From contig DATHAQ010000027.1 in NCBI GenBank assembly GCA_035296565.1, forward strand, positions 4,103 through 68,102: a DNA stretch of 64,000 bases, written 5' to 3'. The stretch's first letter is position 1. Every line of letters begins with the position of its first letter. Below, piece by piece: positions 49,942 through 57,505 of this stretch. Made by a program: the position numbers and the translations under genes. This stretch comes from JACCZR01 sp035296565. GTDB lineage: Bacteria > Actinomycetota > Thermoleophilia > Solirubrobacterales > Thermoleophilaceae. The notes under the pieces are model-generated. The model was given only the letters and a program-made list of their open reading frames with translations, did no database searches and was not told where the DNA came from.

Positions 49942-50838
49942 TCAGCGGTCAAGGGAGGCCGCAAAGTCCAAGGTCTTCCGGGCTACCTCGGTCATCGAGG
50001 CCAGGTCGTCCATGCGTGTCTCGATCCTGAGCGAGGGCAGGCCCTGGACGGGCTCGTCGGCCACCACGCCGTCGATCAGCTCGCCGAAGACGTCGGCGAC
50101 GCCCTGAGCGCTCTTCTGGATGCCGGCGTGGTCGCAGAACGCGGCGGTCTGGCCCTTGAGCACCTCGCCCCCGACGAACGGGCTCACGGCCACGACCGGT
50201 GCCGCGGTGGCCACCAGCGCCTCGTGCATGCCGGGCAGGGCGAGGATCGGCCCGATCGAGATCACGGGGTTCGAGGGCCCGATCACCACCGCCTCGGCCG
50301 AGGCGATCGCGTCGAGGACCTCCTCGGTGGGGCCCAGGGTGGACACCGCGGCCAGGTCGACGTCCTCCACCGGGCCGTCGCCCCGGTGGACGATCAGGAA
50401 CTCCTGGAGGTCCCACCAGCGCCCGGCGGCCAGCACGCGCGTCGGGGCCGGAGCGTCGGTCATCGGCAGCACGCGCGACGTCACACCCATGGCCTCGACC
50501 ACCCGCGCGTGCCCGTCGGTGAGCCGCCGGCCGCGGCGCAGCTCCTCGGTGCGGATCAGGCACATGGCCAGGTCGCGGTCACCGAGGCGGAACCAGGTCG
50601 GCCTCCCGGCCCGCTCCATGGCGGCCATGACCTCCCAGGTGTCGCCGCGCAGCCCGAAGCCGCGCTCGTCGATCTCGCCGGCCAGCCAGTAGGTGAGCAG
50701 GTCGGGGTCCGGGGCCACGTGAACGCCGTAGACCTCGGCGTCGTCCCCCGTGTTGGCGACCACCGCCAGCTCGGTGATCTCGGCCAGACCGCGCGCGAGC
50801 TTGGCGCCGCCCGTGCCTCCCGAGAGCAGCGTTACCAG
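49942..50838 (-). CDS. cofD: Phospholactate/enolpyruvyl transferase for F420 (CofD/FbiA)
   Basis: Joins FO to the activated phospho-acid to give F420-0 or dehydro-F420-0. The 298-residue protein has the N-terminal LLSGGTGGAKLARGL loop, VVANTGDDAEVYGVHVAPD, LGDRDLAMCLIRTEEL and VIGPSNPVISIGPIL. The first ordinary start (50763) would delete the GGTGGAK loop that binds substrate. CTG at 50838, overlapping the npdG stop by 7 nt, restores it, so a CTG start is proposed. A 42-nt gap separates it from cofC. Confidence 0.9.
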   Translation of the reverse strand: MVTLLSGGTGGAKLARGLAEITELAVVANTGDDAEVYGVHVAPDPDLLTYWLAGEIDERGFGLRGDTWEVMAAMERAGRPTWFRLGDRDLAMCLIRTEELRRGRRLTDGHARVVEAMGVTSRVLPMTDAPAPTRVLAAGRWWDLQEFLIVHRGDGPVEDVDLAAVSTLGPTEEVLDAIASAEAVVIGPSNPVISIGPILALPGMHEALVATAAPVVAVSPFVGGEVLKGQTAAFCDHAGIQKSAQGVADVFGELIDGVVADEPVQGLPSLRIETRMDDLASMTEVARKTLDFAASLDR

Positions 50839-51497
50839 AGCTGCTCCGGCAGGCCCGTGAGCTTGATGCCCGCGTGCACCTTGTGTCGCGAGTTGACCGA
50901 GATCAGCAGGGGTGTCAGGCCCTCTACCAGGCGGGCTGTCTCCAGGAGGCCGGCGTTCACCGGCCGTAGCCCCTCGATCCGTGCGATCAGCTCGGCGACG
51001 CGGCGCTTGTCGTCGCGCTTGTCACCGCAGATCAGCACGTCCTCGTCCAGCGAGGCGTCCAGGTCATTGAGCACGGGGGCGCTCACGGTGTGCAGCGCGC
51101 TGACCACCGTCACCCCGTCCGGCGCCATCTCCTGGGCCTGCTGAGCGGCGGAGCCCTGCGGCACGCCGAGCACGCGGGTGGCCTTGCCCGAGACCGCGGC
51201 GGCAAGGGGCACGGTTGCGTCCACCAGCAACTGGCCCGGCTCGAGTGCGTCCTTGAGGTTGGTGAGGTTCTCGGACTGGTTGCGGAAGGGGACGGTCAGG
51301 ATGACGATCGGGCCCTGCCGGGCGGCGTCGGCGTTCTCCGTGCCCCGAGCCTCGCCGTGCTCGATCCGCCCGGCGGCCTCCTCGGCCCGTCCCGCGTCGC
51401 GCGAGCCGATGACCACCGGCACGCCGGCGCGCGCCCAGCGCGCCGCCAGGCCGATGCCCAGCGCGCCCGTGCCGCCGATGATCGGTACGGGCTCCAA
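50832..51497 (-). CDS. npdG: NADPH:F420 oxidoreductase
   Basis: Reduces oxidised F420 with NADPH, supplying F420H2. 221 residues with the cofactor loop IIGGTGALGIGLAARWARAG, VVIGSRDAGRAEEAAG, VILTVPFRNQ and the F420-binding HTVSAPVLND region. TTG start at 51497, directly after the VOC stop. It heads the F420 run npdG-cofD-cofC-cofE. Confidence 0.9.
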   Translation of the reverse strand: MEPVPIIGGTGALGIGLAARWARAGVPVVIGSRDAGRAEEAAGRIEHGEARGTENADAARQGPIVILTVPFRNQSENLTNLKDALEPGQLLVDATVPLAAAVSGKATRVLGVPQGSAAQQAQEMAPDGVTVVSALHTVSAPVLNDLDASLDEDVLICGDKRDDKRRVAELIARIEGLRPVNAGLLETARLVEGLTPLLISVNSRHKVHAGIKLTGLPEQLW

Positions 51498-51884
51498 CTA
51501 GCCCTCGGCCCTGTACTCCTGCACGGCCCAGCTGTTGCCGTCGGGGTCATCGAAGAACACGAAGCGCGAGCCGGGCGTGCCCTCGGGGCCCATCTGCTGC
51601 ACGTCGCTCACCTCGACCCCGGCTTCCGCCAGCTGTGCGCGCGCGGCGTCCACGTCCTCGACCACGAGCTGCACGCCCTTCAGCGAGCCGGGCTCGCCCG
51701 AGGGGAGGCCCTCGCCCATGACGATCGAGCAATCCGACCCGGGCGGGGTGAGCTGGACGACGCGCATGCCTTCGGTGGGCGACATGTCGTGGTCGAGGTT
51801 GAAGCCGGCCCGCTCGGAGTAGAAGTCGCGCGAGCGGTCGACGTCGGACACTGGCACCAGCACCACCTGCAGCTTGAAGTCCAT
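51498..51884 (-). CDS. VOC-family protein (glyoxalase-like)
   Basis: A 128-residue single-module VOC protein: VLVPVSDVDRSRDFYSERAG, GVQLVVEDVDAARAQLAEAG and RFVFFDDPDGNSWAVQEY with the metal-ligand His/Glu positions partly replaced. The ATG at 51884 is preferred over the one at 51896 because TATGGT lies exactly 7 nt before it. It is the first gene of the F420 run. Function unknown. Confidence 0.8.
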   Translation of the reverse strand: MDFKLQVVLVPVSDVDRSRDFYSERAGFNLDHDMSPTEGMRVVQLTPPGSDCSIVMGEGLPSGEPGSLKGVQLVVEDVDAARAQLAEAGVEVSDVQQMGPEGTPGSRFVFFDDPDGNSWAVQEYRAEG

Positions 51885-51919
51885 GCGCGCGACCATACGC
51901 AGGTAGATTCCGCGGGCAC

Positions 51920-52669
51920 GTGAGGCTCGAGGGGAAGACGGCGCTCGTGACCGGCGGCTCGGGCGGCATCGGCGCGGCCACCTGCCGCCGACTGGCCGCG
52001 GAGGGCGCCCGCGTGGCGGTCACCGACGTGAGCCGCGAGGCGGCCGGCGAGGTGGCCGGCGAGATCGACGGCCTCGCGCTCGAGCTCGACGTGCGCAGCG
52101 CCGAGTCGGTGGCCGCCGCCGTCGAGGCTGCCGAAGGGGAGCTCGGCCCGGTCGACGTGCTGGTCAACAACGCCGGCATCGAGGGGGAGGGGGGCTTCTT
52201 CGTCAACACCACCCCCGACCAGTGGGACCCGGTGCTGGAGATCGACCTCCGCGGCGTGATGCTGGTCACCCACGCGCTGGTGGGCGGCATGCAGGAGCGT
52301 GGCTACGGGCGGATCGTGAACGTCGCCTCCGAGGCGGGGCGCGTGGGCTCGCAGGTGGCGAGCGCCTACTCAGCCGCCAAGGCCGGGGTGATCGGGTTCA
52401 CCAAGACGATCGCGCGCGAGTCGTCGCGCTACGGGGTCACCTGCAACGCGGTGGCGCCCGGACCGATCCGCACGCCGATGTTCGAGCGCCTGGGGGAGGG
52501 CGACGGCCTCAGCGCGCGCTTTGCGCGCGGGATGGTGGCCGCCACGGCTATGGGCCGGCCCGGAGAGCCCGACGAGGTGGCCGCGGCGATCGTGTTCCTC
52601 GCCTCCGACGACGCCTCGTTCGTCACCGGCGAGACGCTCGGGGTGAGCGGCGGCCTCGGCATGATGTAG
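51920..52669 (+). CDS. Short-chain dehydrogenase, FabG/BadH-like
   Basis: A 249-residue SDR: TALVTGGSGGIGAATCRRLA, the NNAGIEGEGG motif, catalytic SEAGRVG with the Tyr in YSAAKAGVIGFTKT, and a C-terminal GGLGMM. It resembles 2-hydroxyacyl- or 3-hydroxyacyl-CoA dehydrogenases of ring or branched-chain breakdown. TAGATT ends 10 nt before the GTG. It runs into the HMG-CoA lyase gene after 2 nt. Confidence 0.85.
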   Translation: MRLEGKTALVTGGSGGIGAATCRRLAAEGARVAVTDVSREAAGEVAGEIDGLALELDVRSAESVAAAVEAAEGELGPVDVLVNNAGIEGEGGFFVNTTPDQWDPVLEIDLRGVMLVTHALVGGMQERGYGRIVNVASEAGRVGSQVASAYSAAKAGVIGFTKTIARESSRYGVTCNAVAPGPIRTPMFERLGEGDGLSARFARGMVAATAMGRPGEPDEVAAAIVFLASDDASFVTGETLGVSGGLGMM

Positions 52670-52671
52670 GC

Positions 52672-53568
52672 ATGGATCAGGTCAAGGTCCGCGAGGTCGG
52701 CCCGCGGGACGGCTTTCAAAACGAGCCCGAGGTCATCCCCACGGCCGAGAAGGTGCGGCTCGTGGAGATGCTGGCCCGTACCGGCCTGCGCCGGCTCGAG
52801 GTGACGAGCTTCGTGCACGCCGACGTGATCCCGCAGCTGGCCGACGGTGCGGAGGTGCTGGCGGCGGCCGACATCCCGGACGAGGTGGCGGTCTCGGTCC
52901 TGATCCCCAACGAGAAGGGCCTGGAGCGCGCGCTGGAGCAGCGCGACCGCTTCTCGGAGGTCAACCTGTTTCTCTCGGCGAGCGAGACCCACAACCGCAA
53001 GAACGTCAACCGCTCCGTCGAAGAGTCGCTGTCCGGTATCGAGCGGACCGTGGCGCGGGCTCGGGAGGAGGGGCTGCGCTGCGAGGGCGTGATCTCCGTC
53101 TCCTTCGGCTGCCCCTACGAGGGCGACGTCCCACCCGAGCGCGTGAAGTCCATCGCGCGCCGGCTGCTCGAGGCCGGCTGCGAGGAGGTGGGCTTCGGCG
53201 ACACCACCGGCATGGCCAACCCCGCCCAGGTGCGCCGCTTCTTCGAGGAGGCCGACCTCGACGCCGAGCTCACGGCGCACTTCCACAACACCCGCGGGCA
53301 GGGGCTGGCCAACGTCCTGGCGGCGCTCGAGGCGGGCGTGCGCTCCTTCGAGAGCTCGTTCGGCGAGCTGGGAGGCTGTCCGGTCCCGCGCGGGGCCACC
53401 GGCAACATCGCCACCGAGGACCTGGTGTCGATGCTGCACGAGATGGGTCACCCGACGGGCGTCGACCTCGAGCGCCTGGTTGAGTGCGCCCGCGCGGCGC
53501 AGCAGGTCCTGGGCCGGCCGCTGGGAAGCCACGTGCTCACCGCCGGACCGGTCGACTGGCACCGGTGA
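52672..53568 (+). CDS. mvaB: Hydroxymethylglutaryl-CoA lyase
   Basis: Cleaves HMG-CoA to acetyl-CoA and acetoacetate, the last step of leucine breakdown. 298 residues; VREVGPRDGFQNEPEVI opens the barrel, FGDTTGMANPAQV follows, and GGCPVPRGATGN carries the catalytic Cys. The substrate arises from the mccAB operon product. Start ATG at 52672. Confidence 0.93.
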   Translation: MDQVKVREVGPRDGFQNEPEVIPTAEKVRLVEMLARTGLRRLEVTSFVHADVIPQLADGAEVLAAADIPDEVAVSVLIPNEKGLERALEQRDRFSEVNLFLSASETHNRKNVNRSVEESLSGIERTVARAREEGLRCEGVISVSFGCPYEGDVPPERVKSIARRLLEAGCEEVGFGDTTGMANPAQVRRFFEEADLDAELTAHFHNTRGQGLANVLAALEAGVRSFESSFGELGGCPVPRGATGNIATEDLVSMLHEMGHPTGVDLERLVECARAAQQVLGRPLGSHVLTAGPVDWHR

Positions 53569-53638
53569 GCGTGCCGGCTCGCGGCCCCGGGGCCTGTGTC
53601 GACGCCTGTGCCCGGCTTGCGGATAGGGTCGCGCACAC

Positions 53639-53992
53639 ATGGAGCTGACGAACTCGATCAGAGTCGGCGCTCTCGGCCGCGTCGGGGTGGGGGCGAGCCT
53701 GCTGGGCAAGCCCGACACCGCCTACGGCTGGATCGGCGGGGAGGCCGACGGCCGCGGCGCCCAGGTGCTCACGCGAGCGCTGGGGATCCGCGACCTGGTG
53801 ATCGGCGCCGGGGTACTGGCCACGGCCAGGGACCCGCGGGCGCTGCGACCGTGGTTGCTGGCCGGCGTCGCGGCGGACGCCGTGGACTTCGCGGCCACGC
53901 TTGCGGGGCCCAGCGCGCCGGGGCGCAAGATCGTGCTCGGGGTGGCCGGATCCTCGACCCTGGCCGGGCTCTTCTACCTGCTTCGCGCCTAG
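53639..53992 (+). CDS. Small membrane protein, DUF4267-like
   Basis: A 117-residue protein with about four hydrophobic segments (GRVGVGASLLGKP, IRDLVIGAGVLATA, LLAGVAADAVDFAATLAG, VAGSSTLAGLFYLLRA). It resembles small DUF4267 membrane proteins. TAGGGT ends 9 nt before the ATG. It overlaps the cyclase gene convergently by 4 nt. Function unknown. Confidence 0.75.
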   Translation: MELTNSIRVGALGRVGVGASLLGKPDTAYGWIGGEADGRGAQVLTRALGIRDLVIGAGVLATARDPRALRPWLLAGVAADAVDFAATLAGPSAPGRKIVLGVAGSSTLAGLFYLLRA

Positions 53993-55329
53993 AGCGCCTC
54001 GTACAGCTCCCACTCGTCCGGGACGCCCTTGAGCTGGTGGGCACCGCGCTCGGAGAACTCGAGCCCTGAGCCGGCGACCAGGTCCTTGACGGTCCGCGAC
54101 ACGAGCACCTGGCTCGGTCCAGCCAGCGCGCTCACCCGGGCGGCGATGTGCACTCCGATGCCGCCGATGTCGTCGCCGATGACCTCGATCTCGCCCGTGT
54201 GGAGACCGGCGCGCACGCGCACTCCCTGCCCGGCCGAGGATTCGACGATCGCGCGGGCGCAGCGGACAGCGCGCGCGGGGCCGTCGAAGGTGGCGAGGAA
54301 GCCGTCGCCGGTCGACTTCACCGCGCGCCCCCTGAAACGATCCAGCGCCTGCCTCACCGTCTCGTCGTGGCGGTCGAGCACCCCGTGCCAGCGCTTGTCG
54401 CCGAGCTCCGCGGCCGTGCGGGTGGAGCCCACGATGTCGGTGAACAGCACCGTCGCGAGCATCCGGTCGGGCTCGGGCTCGGCGCGCGTGCCCGTCAGGA
54501 ACTCCTCGATCTCCCCGAGCGTCAGCTCGGGGTCCTGGTACCAGGGGATGTGATCGTCGCCGGGTATCTCCACGAGCTTGGCGTTGGGAAGGTGCTCCGC
54601 CAGCCAGCGGCTGTGGCGCACGTTGACCAGGCGGTCGTGACGGCGGTGGATGAGCAGCGTCGGTGTGTGGACGCTCGGGACCACGTCCCGGACGTCGGTG
54701 TCCAGAAACATCAGGGCCGCGGCCAGGAGCATCCCCGGGGAGATGCTCAGGCGCTCCAGCCGCGCGGTCCAGGCCCGCGTCTGGGGATCGTCCGCCTGGC
54801 TCGGCGCGGTCACCTCGAGCATCGCCCCCTCGCCCCAGTACGGCAGGAGCAGCTCCTGACCCGACTCGAGCAGCGCCTCGGCCGAGGACGCCCACGGGTA
54901 GTCCTTGGCCTCGGTGGACCTGGCCATTCCCCCGTAGAGCACGAGCGCCTGACAGCGGTCGGGATAGGTACCGGCGAACAGGATGCTCATGGGCACCCCC
55001 TCGGACACGCCGAGGAGGGCCGCCCGCTCCGAGCCGGCCGCGTCCATCACGGCCCGGACGTCGTCCATCCGCTGCTCCAGCGGCGGGGCCTCGGTCACCG
55101 GGTCGGACATGCCCGAGCCGCGCCGGTCGAAGAGGATCACGCGCGCGAAGGAGCCCAGGCGGCGGAACGCGGCCGCCCAGGCCTCGTGCTCCCAGAACAG
55201 CTCGAGGTGGCTCGCGAAGCCGGGCACGAGCACGAGATCGAGCTCCCCGTCGCCGAAGACCTGGTAGGCGATGTGGGTATCGCCGCTTCGGGCGTATCTC
55301 GTGTCAGGCGGTTGTGAGGCCGCCTTCAT
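53989..55329 (-). CDS. Alpha/beta-hydrolase fused to a class III nucleotide cyclase
   Basis: A 446-residue fusion. The N-terminal hydrolase has the nucleophile Ser in LLGVSEGVPMS, an Asp in TLLIHRRHDRLV and the His in IPGDDHIPWY. The C-terminal class III cyclase has TVLFTDIVGSTRTAAELG, KSTGDGFLATFDGPARAV and GLHTGEIEVIGDDIGG. The pair may couple hydrolysis of a small ligand to cAMP or cGMP signalling. The ATG at 55329 is used because the longer reading runs into a family B repeat. Confidence 0.87.
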   Translation of the reverse strand: MKAASQPPDTRYARSGDTHIAYQVFGDGELDLVLVPGFASHLELFWEHEAWAAAFRRLGSFARVILFDRRGSGMSDPVTEAPPLEQRMDDVRAVMDAAGSERAALLGVSEGVPMSILFAGTYPDRCQALVLYGGMARSTEAKDYPWASSAEALLESGQELLLPYWGEGAMLEVTAPSQADDPQTRAWTARLERLSISPGMLLAAALMFLDTDVRDVVPSVHTPTLLIHRRHDRLVNVRHSRWLAEHLPNAKLVEIPGDDHIPWYQDPELTLGEIEEFLTGTRAEPEPDRMLATVLFTDIVGSTRTAAELGDKRWHGVLDRHDETVRQALDRFRGRAVKSTGDGFLATFDGPARAVRCARAIVESSAGQGVRVRAGLHTGEIEVIGDDIGGIGVHIAARVSALAGPSQVLVSRTVKDLVAGSGLEFSERGAHQLKGVPDEWELYEAL

Positions 55330-55331
55330 GC

Positions 55332-55387
55332 GACTAGCCCCGGAGCGCAGGCCCGGCGTCGGCCGGCCGAGCATCGCGGCTCGGTCC
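55332..55387. repeat. Repeat family B, inverse copy
   Basis: GGAGCGCAGGCCCGGCGTCG then GCCGGCCGAGCATCGC is the reverse complement of the family B core. It fills the gap between the cyclase start and the enoyl-CoA hydratase end, and supplies the spurious N-terminal extension of the cyclase reading frame. Confidence 0.8.
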
Positions 55388-55389
55388 CG

Positions 55390-56169
55390 TCACCGTCCGG
55401 CGAACTCCGGGTCGCGCTTTTCCAGGAACGCGCGGGTGCCCTCGGCGAAGTCCTCGCTCGCGGCCAGCAGCTGCTGGGCGGTGACCTCCTGCTCGAGCGT
55501 CGCGGCCAGGGCCGGCTTGGCGGAGGCGTCCATGATCCGCTTGGCCAGGCCCACGGCCTGGGGCGCGGCGGCGAGCAGCTCGTTGGCGAAGGCCTCCGTG
55601 GTCCCCTCGAGGTCCTCGGCCGGCGCGATGCGGTTGGCAAAGCCGATGCGGTGGGCCTCGTGGCCGTCGATCACCTTGCCGGTCATGATCAGCTCCTTGG
55701 CTCGGCCCAACCCGACCACGGCAGGCAGCCGCGAGCAGCCGCCGACGTCGGGCAGGAGGCCCACCCGCACCTCCATGATCCCGGCCAGCGCGTCCTCGGC
55801 CATCAGCCGGAAGTCGGCGGCCAGCGCCAGCTCGAAGGCCCCGCCCAGGGCCGCCCCGTGGATCTGGCAAATCGTGGGCTTGGGCATCTCCTCGAGCAGG
55901 TTCCAGTAGTTGAGGATCGGCCGGCGGAAGGCACGCAGCTTCTCGGGCTCGTCGCTCAGGGTCTTGAGGTCCCCGAGGTCCATCCCCGACGAGAACATGG
56001 CCCCCTCGCCGCGAACGACGACGCAGCGGACCGAGTCGTCGGATGCGGCGGCCTCGAGGGCCGAGCCCAGCTCGAGCACCAGCTCGGCGTTCATCGCGTT
56101 GCGCTTCTCGGGGCGCTGGAGGATCACGTGGCGGACCGCCCCGCGGTCCTCGGTTCCGACTACGGGCAT
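55390..56169 (-). CDS. Enoyl-CoA hydratase/isomerase family protein
   Basis: A crotonase-fold protein of 259 residues. VRHVILQRPEKRNAMNAELV, the oxyanion-hole AMFSSGMDLGDL, and ICQIHGAALGGAFELALAAD with LPDVGGCSRLP are standard. The catalytic Glu positions read EVRVGLLPDVGG, consistent with hydratase activity. It may hydrate crotonyl-CoA or methylglutaconyl-CoA. Divergent from the 3-hydroxyacyl-CoA dehydrogenase. Confidence 0.87.
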   Translation of the reverse strand: MPVVGTEDRGAVRHVILQRPEKRNAMNAELVLELGSALEAAASDDSVRCVVVRGEGAMFSSGMDLGDLKTLSDEPEKLRAFRRPILNYWNLLEEMPKPTICQIHGAALGGAFELALAADFRLMAEDALAGIMEVRVGLLPDVGGCSRLPAVVGLGRAKELIMTGKVIDGHEAHRIGFANRIAPAEDLEGTTEAFANELLAAAPQAVGLAKRIMDASAKPALAATLEQEVTAQQLLAASEDFAEGTRAFLEKRDPEFAGR

Positions 56170-56217
56170 GTGGATAGGCTCCCCGCGCTCGATGACCAGA
56201 AAGTGGAGGCAAAGCTA

Positions 56218-57102
56218 GTGGAGATCAAGAAGGTGGGTGTCCTGGGCGCCGGGCTGATGGGCCACGGGATCGCCCAGGTGGCGGCGCAGTCCGGCTACGA
56301 GGTGGTCGTACGAGAGGTCGACGACGAGAAGCTGCAGAAGGGCTTCGGCCGCATCGAGAAGCAGCTCGCCCGCGCCGTCGAGAAGGGCCGCGCCGAGCAG
56401 TCCGAGGCCGATGCCGTCAAGGAGCGGATCCAGCCCACCACCGACTACTCCGACCTGGCGGACTGCGACCTGGTGATCGAGGCCATCACCGAGGACCTGG
56501 CGCTCAAGCTCGAGATGTGGCGTGAGGTGGACGGCGTCGTCAAGCCCGAGGCCGTGTTCGCCACCAACACCTCCTCGCTGCCGGTCATCGACCAGGCCGC
56601 GTCCACTTCGCGGCCCGACAAGTTCCTCGGCCTGCACTACTTCAACCCCGCTCAGGTCATGAAGCTGGTGGAGGTCGTCCGCGCGGTCACCACCTCGGAC
56701 GAGGCCTTCGAGGTGGGCGTCGAGTTCGCCAAGGCCAACGACAAGCTCGGCATCCCCACGAAGGACAAGGCGGGCTTCATCGTCAACCGCCTGCTCGTGC
56801 CCTACATGCTCGACGCCATCCGCGCCTTCGAGGAGGGCGTGGGCTCGGTGTCGGAGATCGACGAGGCGATGAAGGCCGGCGCGGGACACCCGATGGGCCC
56901 CCTGACGCTCGCCGACTTCGTCGGGCTGGACACCATGGGCGCGATCTGCGGCGTCATGTACCAGGAGTTCGCCGAGCGCCGCTTTGCCCAGCCGCCGACA
57001 CTGCGCAAGATGCTCGCCGCCGGCTGGTACGGCAAGAAGTCCGGGATGGGCTTCTACGACTACTCGGGCGCCACCCCGGTCGAGAACGCCGGGCTCGGCT
57101 AG
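56218..57102 (+). CDS. hbd: 3-Hydroxybutyryl-CoA dehydrogenase
   Basis: Oxidises or forms 3-hydroxybutyryl-CoA using NAD(P). 294 residues: VGVLGAGLMGHGIAQVAAQS, CDLVIEAITEDLALK, NTSSLPVID, and the catalytic His in LHYFNPAQVMKLVEVV. The GTG at 56218 has GGAGG about 9 nt upstream, so it is chosen over GTG 56203. With the divergent hydratase it links acetoacetyl-CoA and crotonyl-CoA, the substrate of Ccr. Confidence 0.92.
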   Translation: MEIKKVGVLGAGLMGHGIAQVAAQSGYEVVVREVDDEKLQKGFGRIEKQLARAVEKGRAEQSEADAVKERIQPTTDYSDLADCDLVIEAITEDLALKLEMWREVDGVVKPEAVFATNTSSLPVIDQAASTSRPDKFLGLHYFNPAQVMKLVEVVRAVTTSDEAFEVGVEFAKANDKLGIPTKDKAGFIVNRLLVPYMLDAIRAFEEGVGSVSEIDEAMKAGAGHPMGPLTLADFVGLDTMGAICGVMYQEFAERRFAQPPTLRKMLAAGWYGKKSGMGFYDYSGATPVENAGLG

Positions 57103-57105
57103 CGA

Positions 57106-57498
57106 TCAGTCGGTGCGGTGCTCGCCCGGCCGATGCTCGGGCTGCGCTCCTCCCGGCGGAGCCGCCATCACCTCGACGCGGTGCCCCCCGGGGCTCCGCA
57201 CGAATGCGCGCGGCGCGCCCCAGTGCTCTTCGCGCCGGTCGGGCTCGTGGCCCGCGGCGCTCAGCTCGGCCAGCGTGGCCTCGTAGTCCCCGGCCACCAC
57301 GGCGGCGTGGCCCTGGGGCGGCGCCACGGGCTCGTCGGCGAACAGGAGGTGGACCTGCGTCGAGCCGCGTTGGAGCCACGAGCTGCGCTCGCGCAGCGAG
57401 GGCGGAGGCTCGACCAGCTCGAACCCGAGGATGGCCCAGAACCGCTCCGCGGCCGCGCGGTCGGCGGGGTCGAGCTCGAGGGCGACGTGCTGGAGCAC
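57106..57498 (-). CDS. VOC-family protein with repeat-derived C-terminus
   Basis: A 130-residue VOC protein: HVALELDPADRAAAERFWAI, then VHLLFADEPVAPPQGHAAVV and FVRSPGGHRVEVMAAPPGG. The last 17 codons (GGAQPEHRPGEHRTD and before) lie in a family B repeat, so the C-terminus appears to have been supplied by the repeat. Function unknown. Convergent with hbd. Confidence 0.75.
   Translation of the reverse strand: MLQHVALELDPADRAAAERFWAILGFELVEPPPSLRERSSWLQRGSTQVHLLFADEPVAPPQGHAAVVAGDYEATLAELSAAGHEPDRREEHWGAPRAFVRSPGGHRVEVMAAPPGGAQPEHRPGEHRTD
57110..57165. repeat. Repeat family B, copy in the VOC gene 3' end
   Basis: Reads GGTGCTCGCCCGGCCGATGC then TCGGGCTGCGCTCC, a variant of the family B core in forward orientation. 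It overlaps the coding end of the VOC gene. Confidence 0.7.
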
Positions 57499-57505
57499 GG
57501 CCCGC

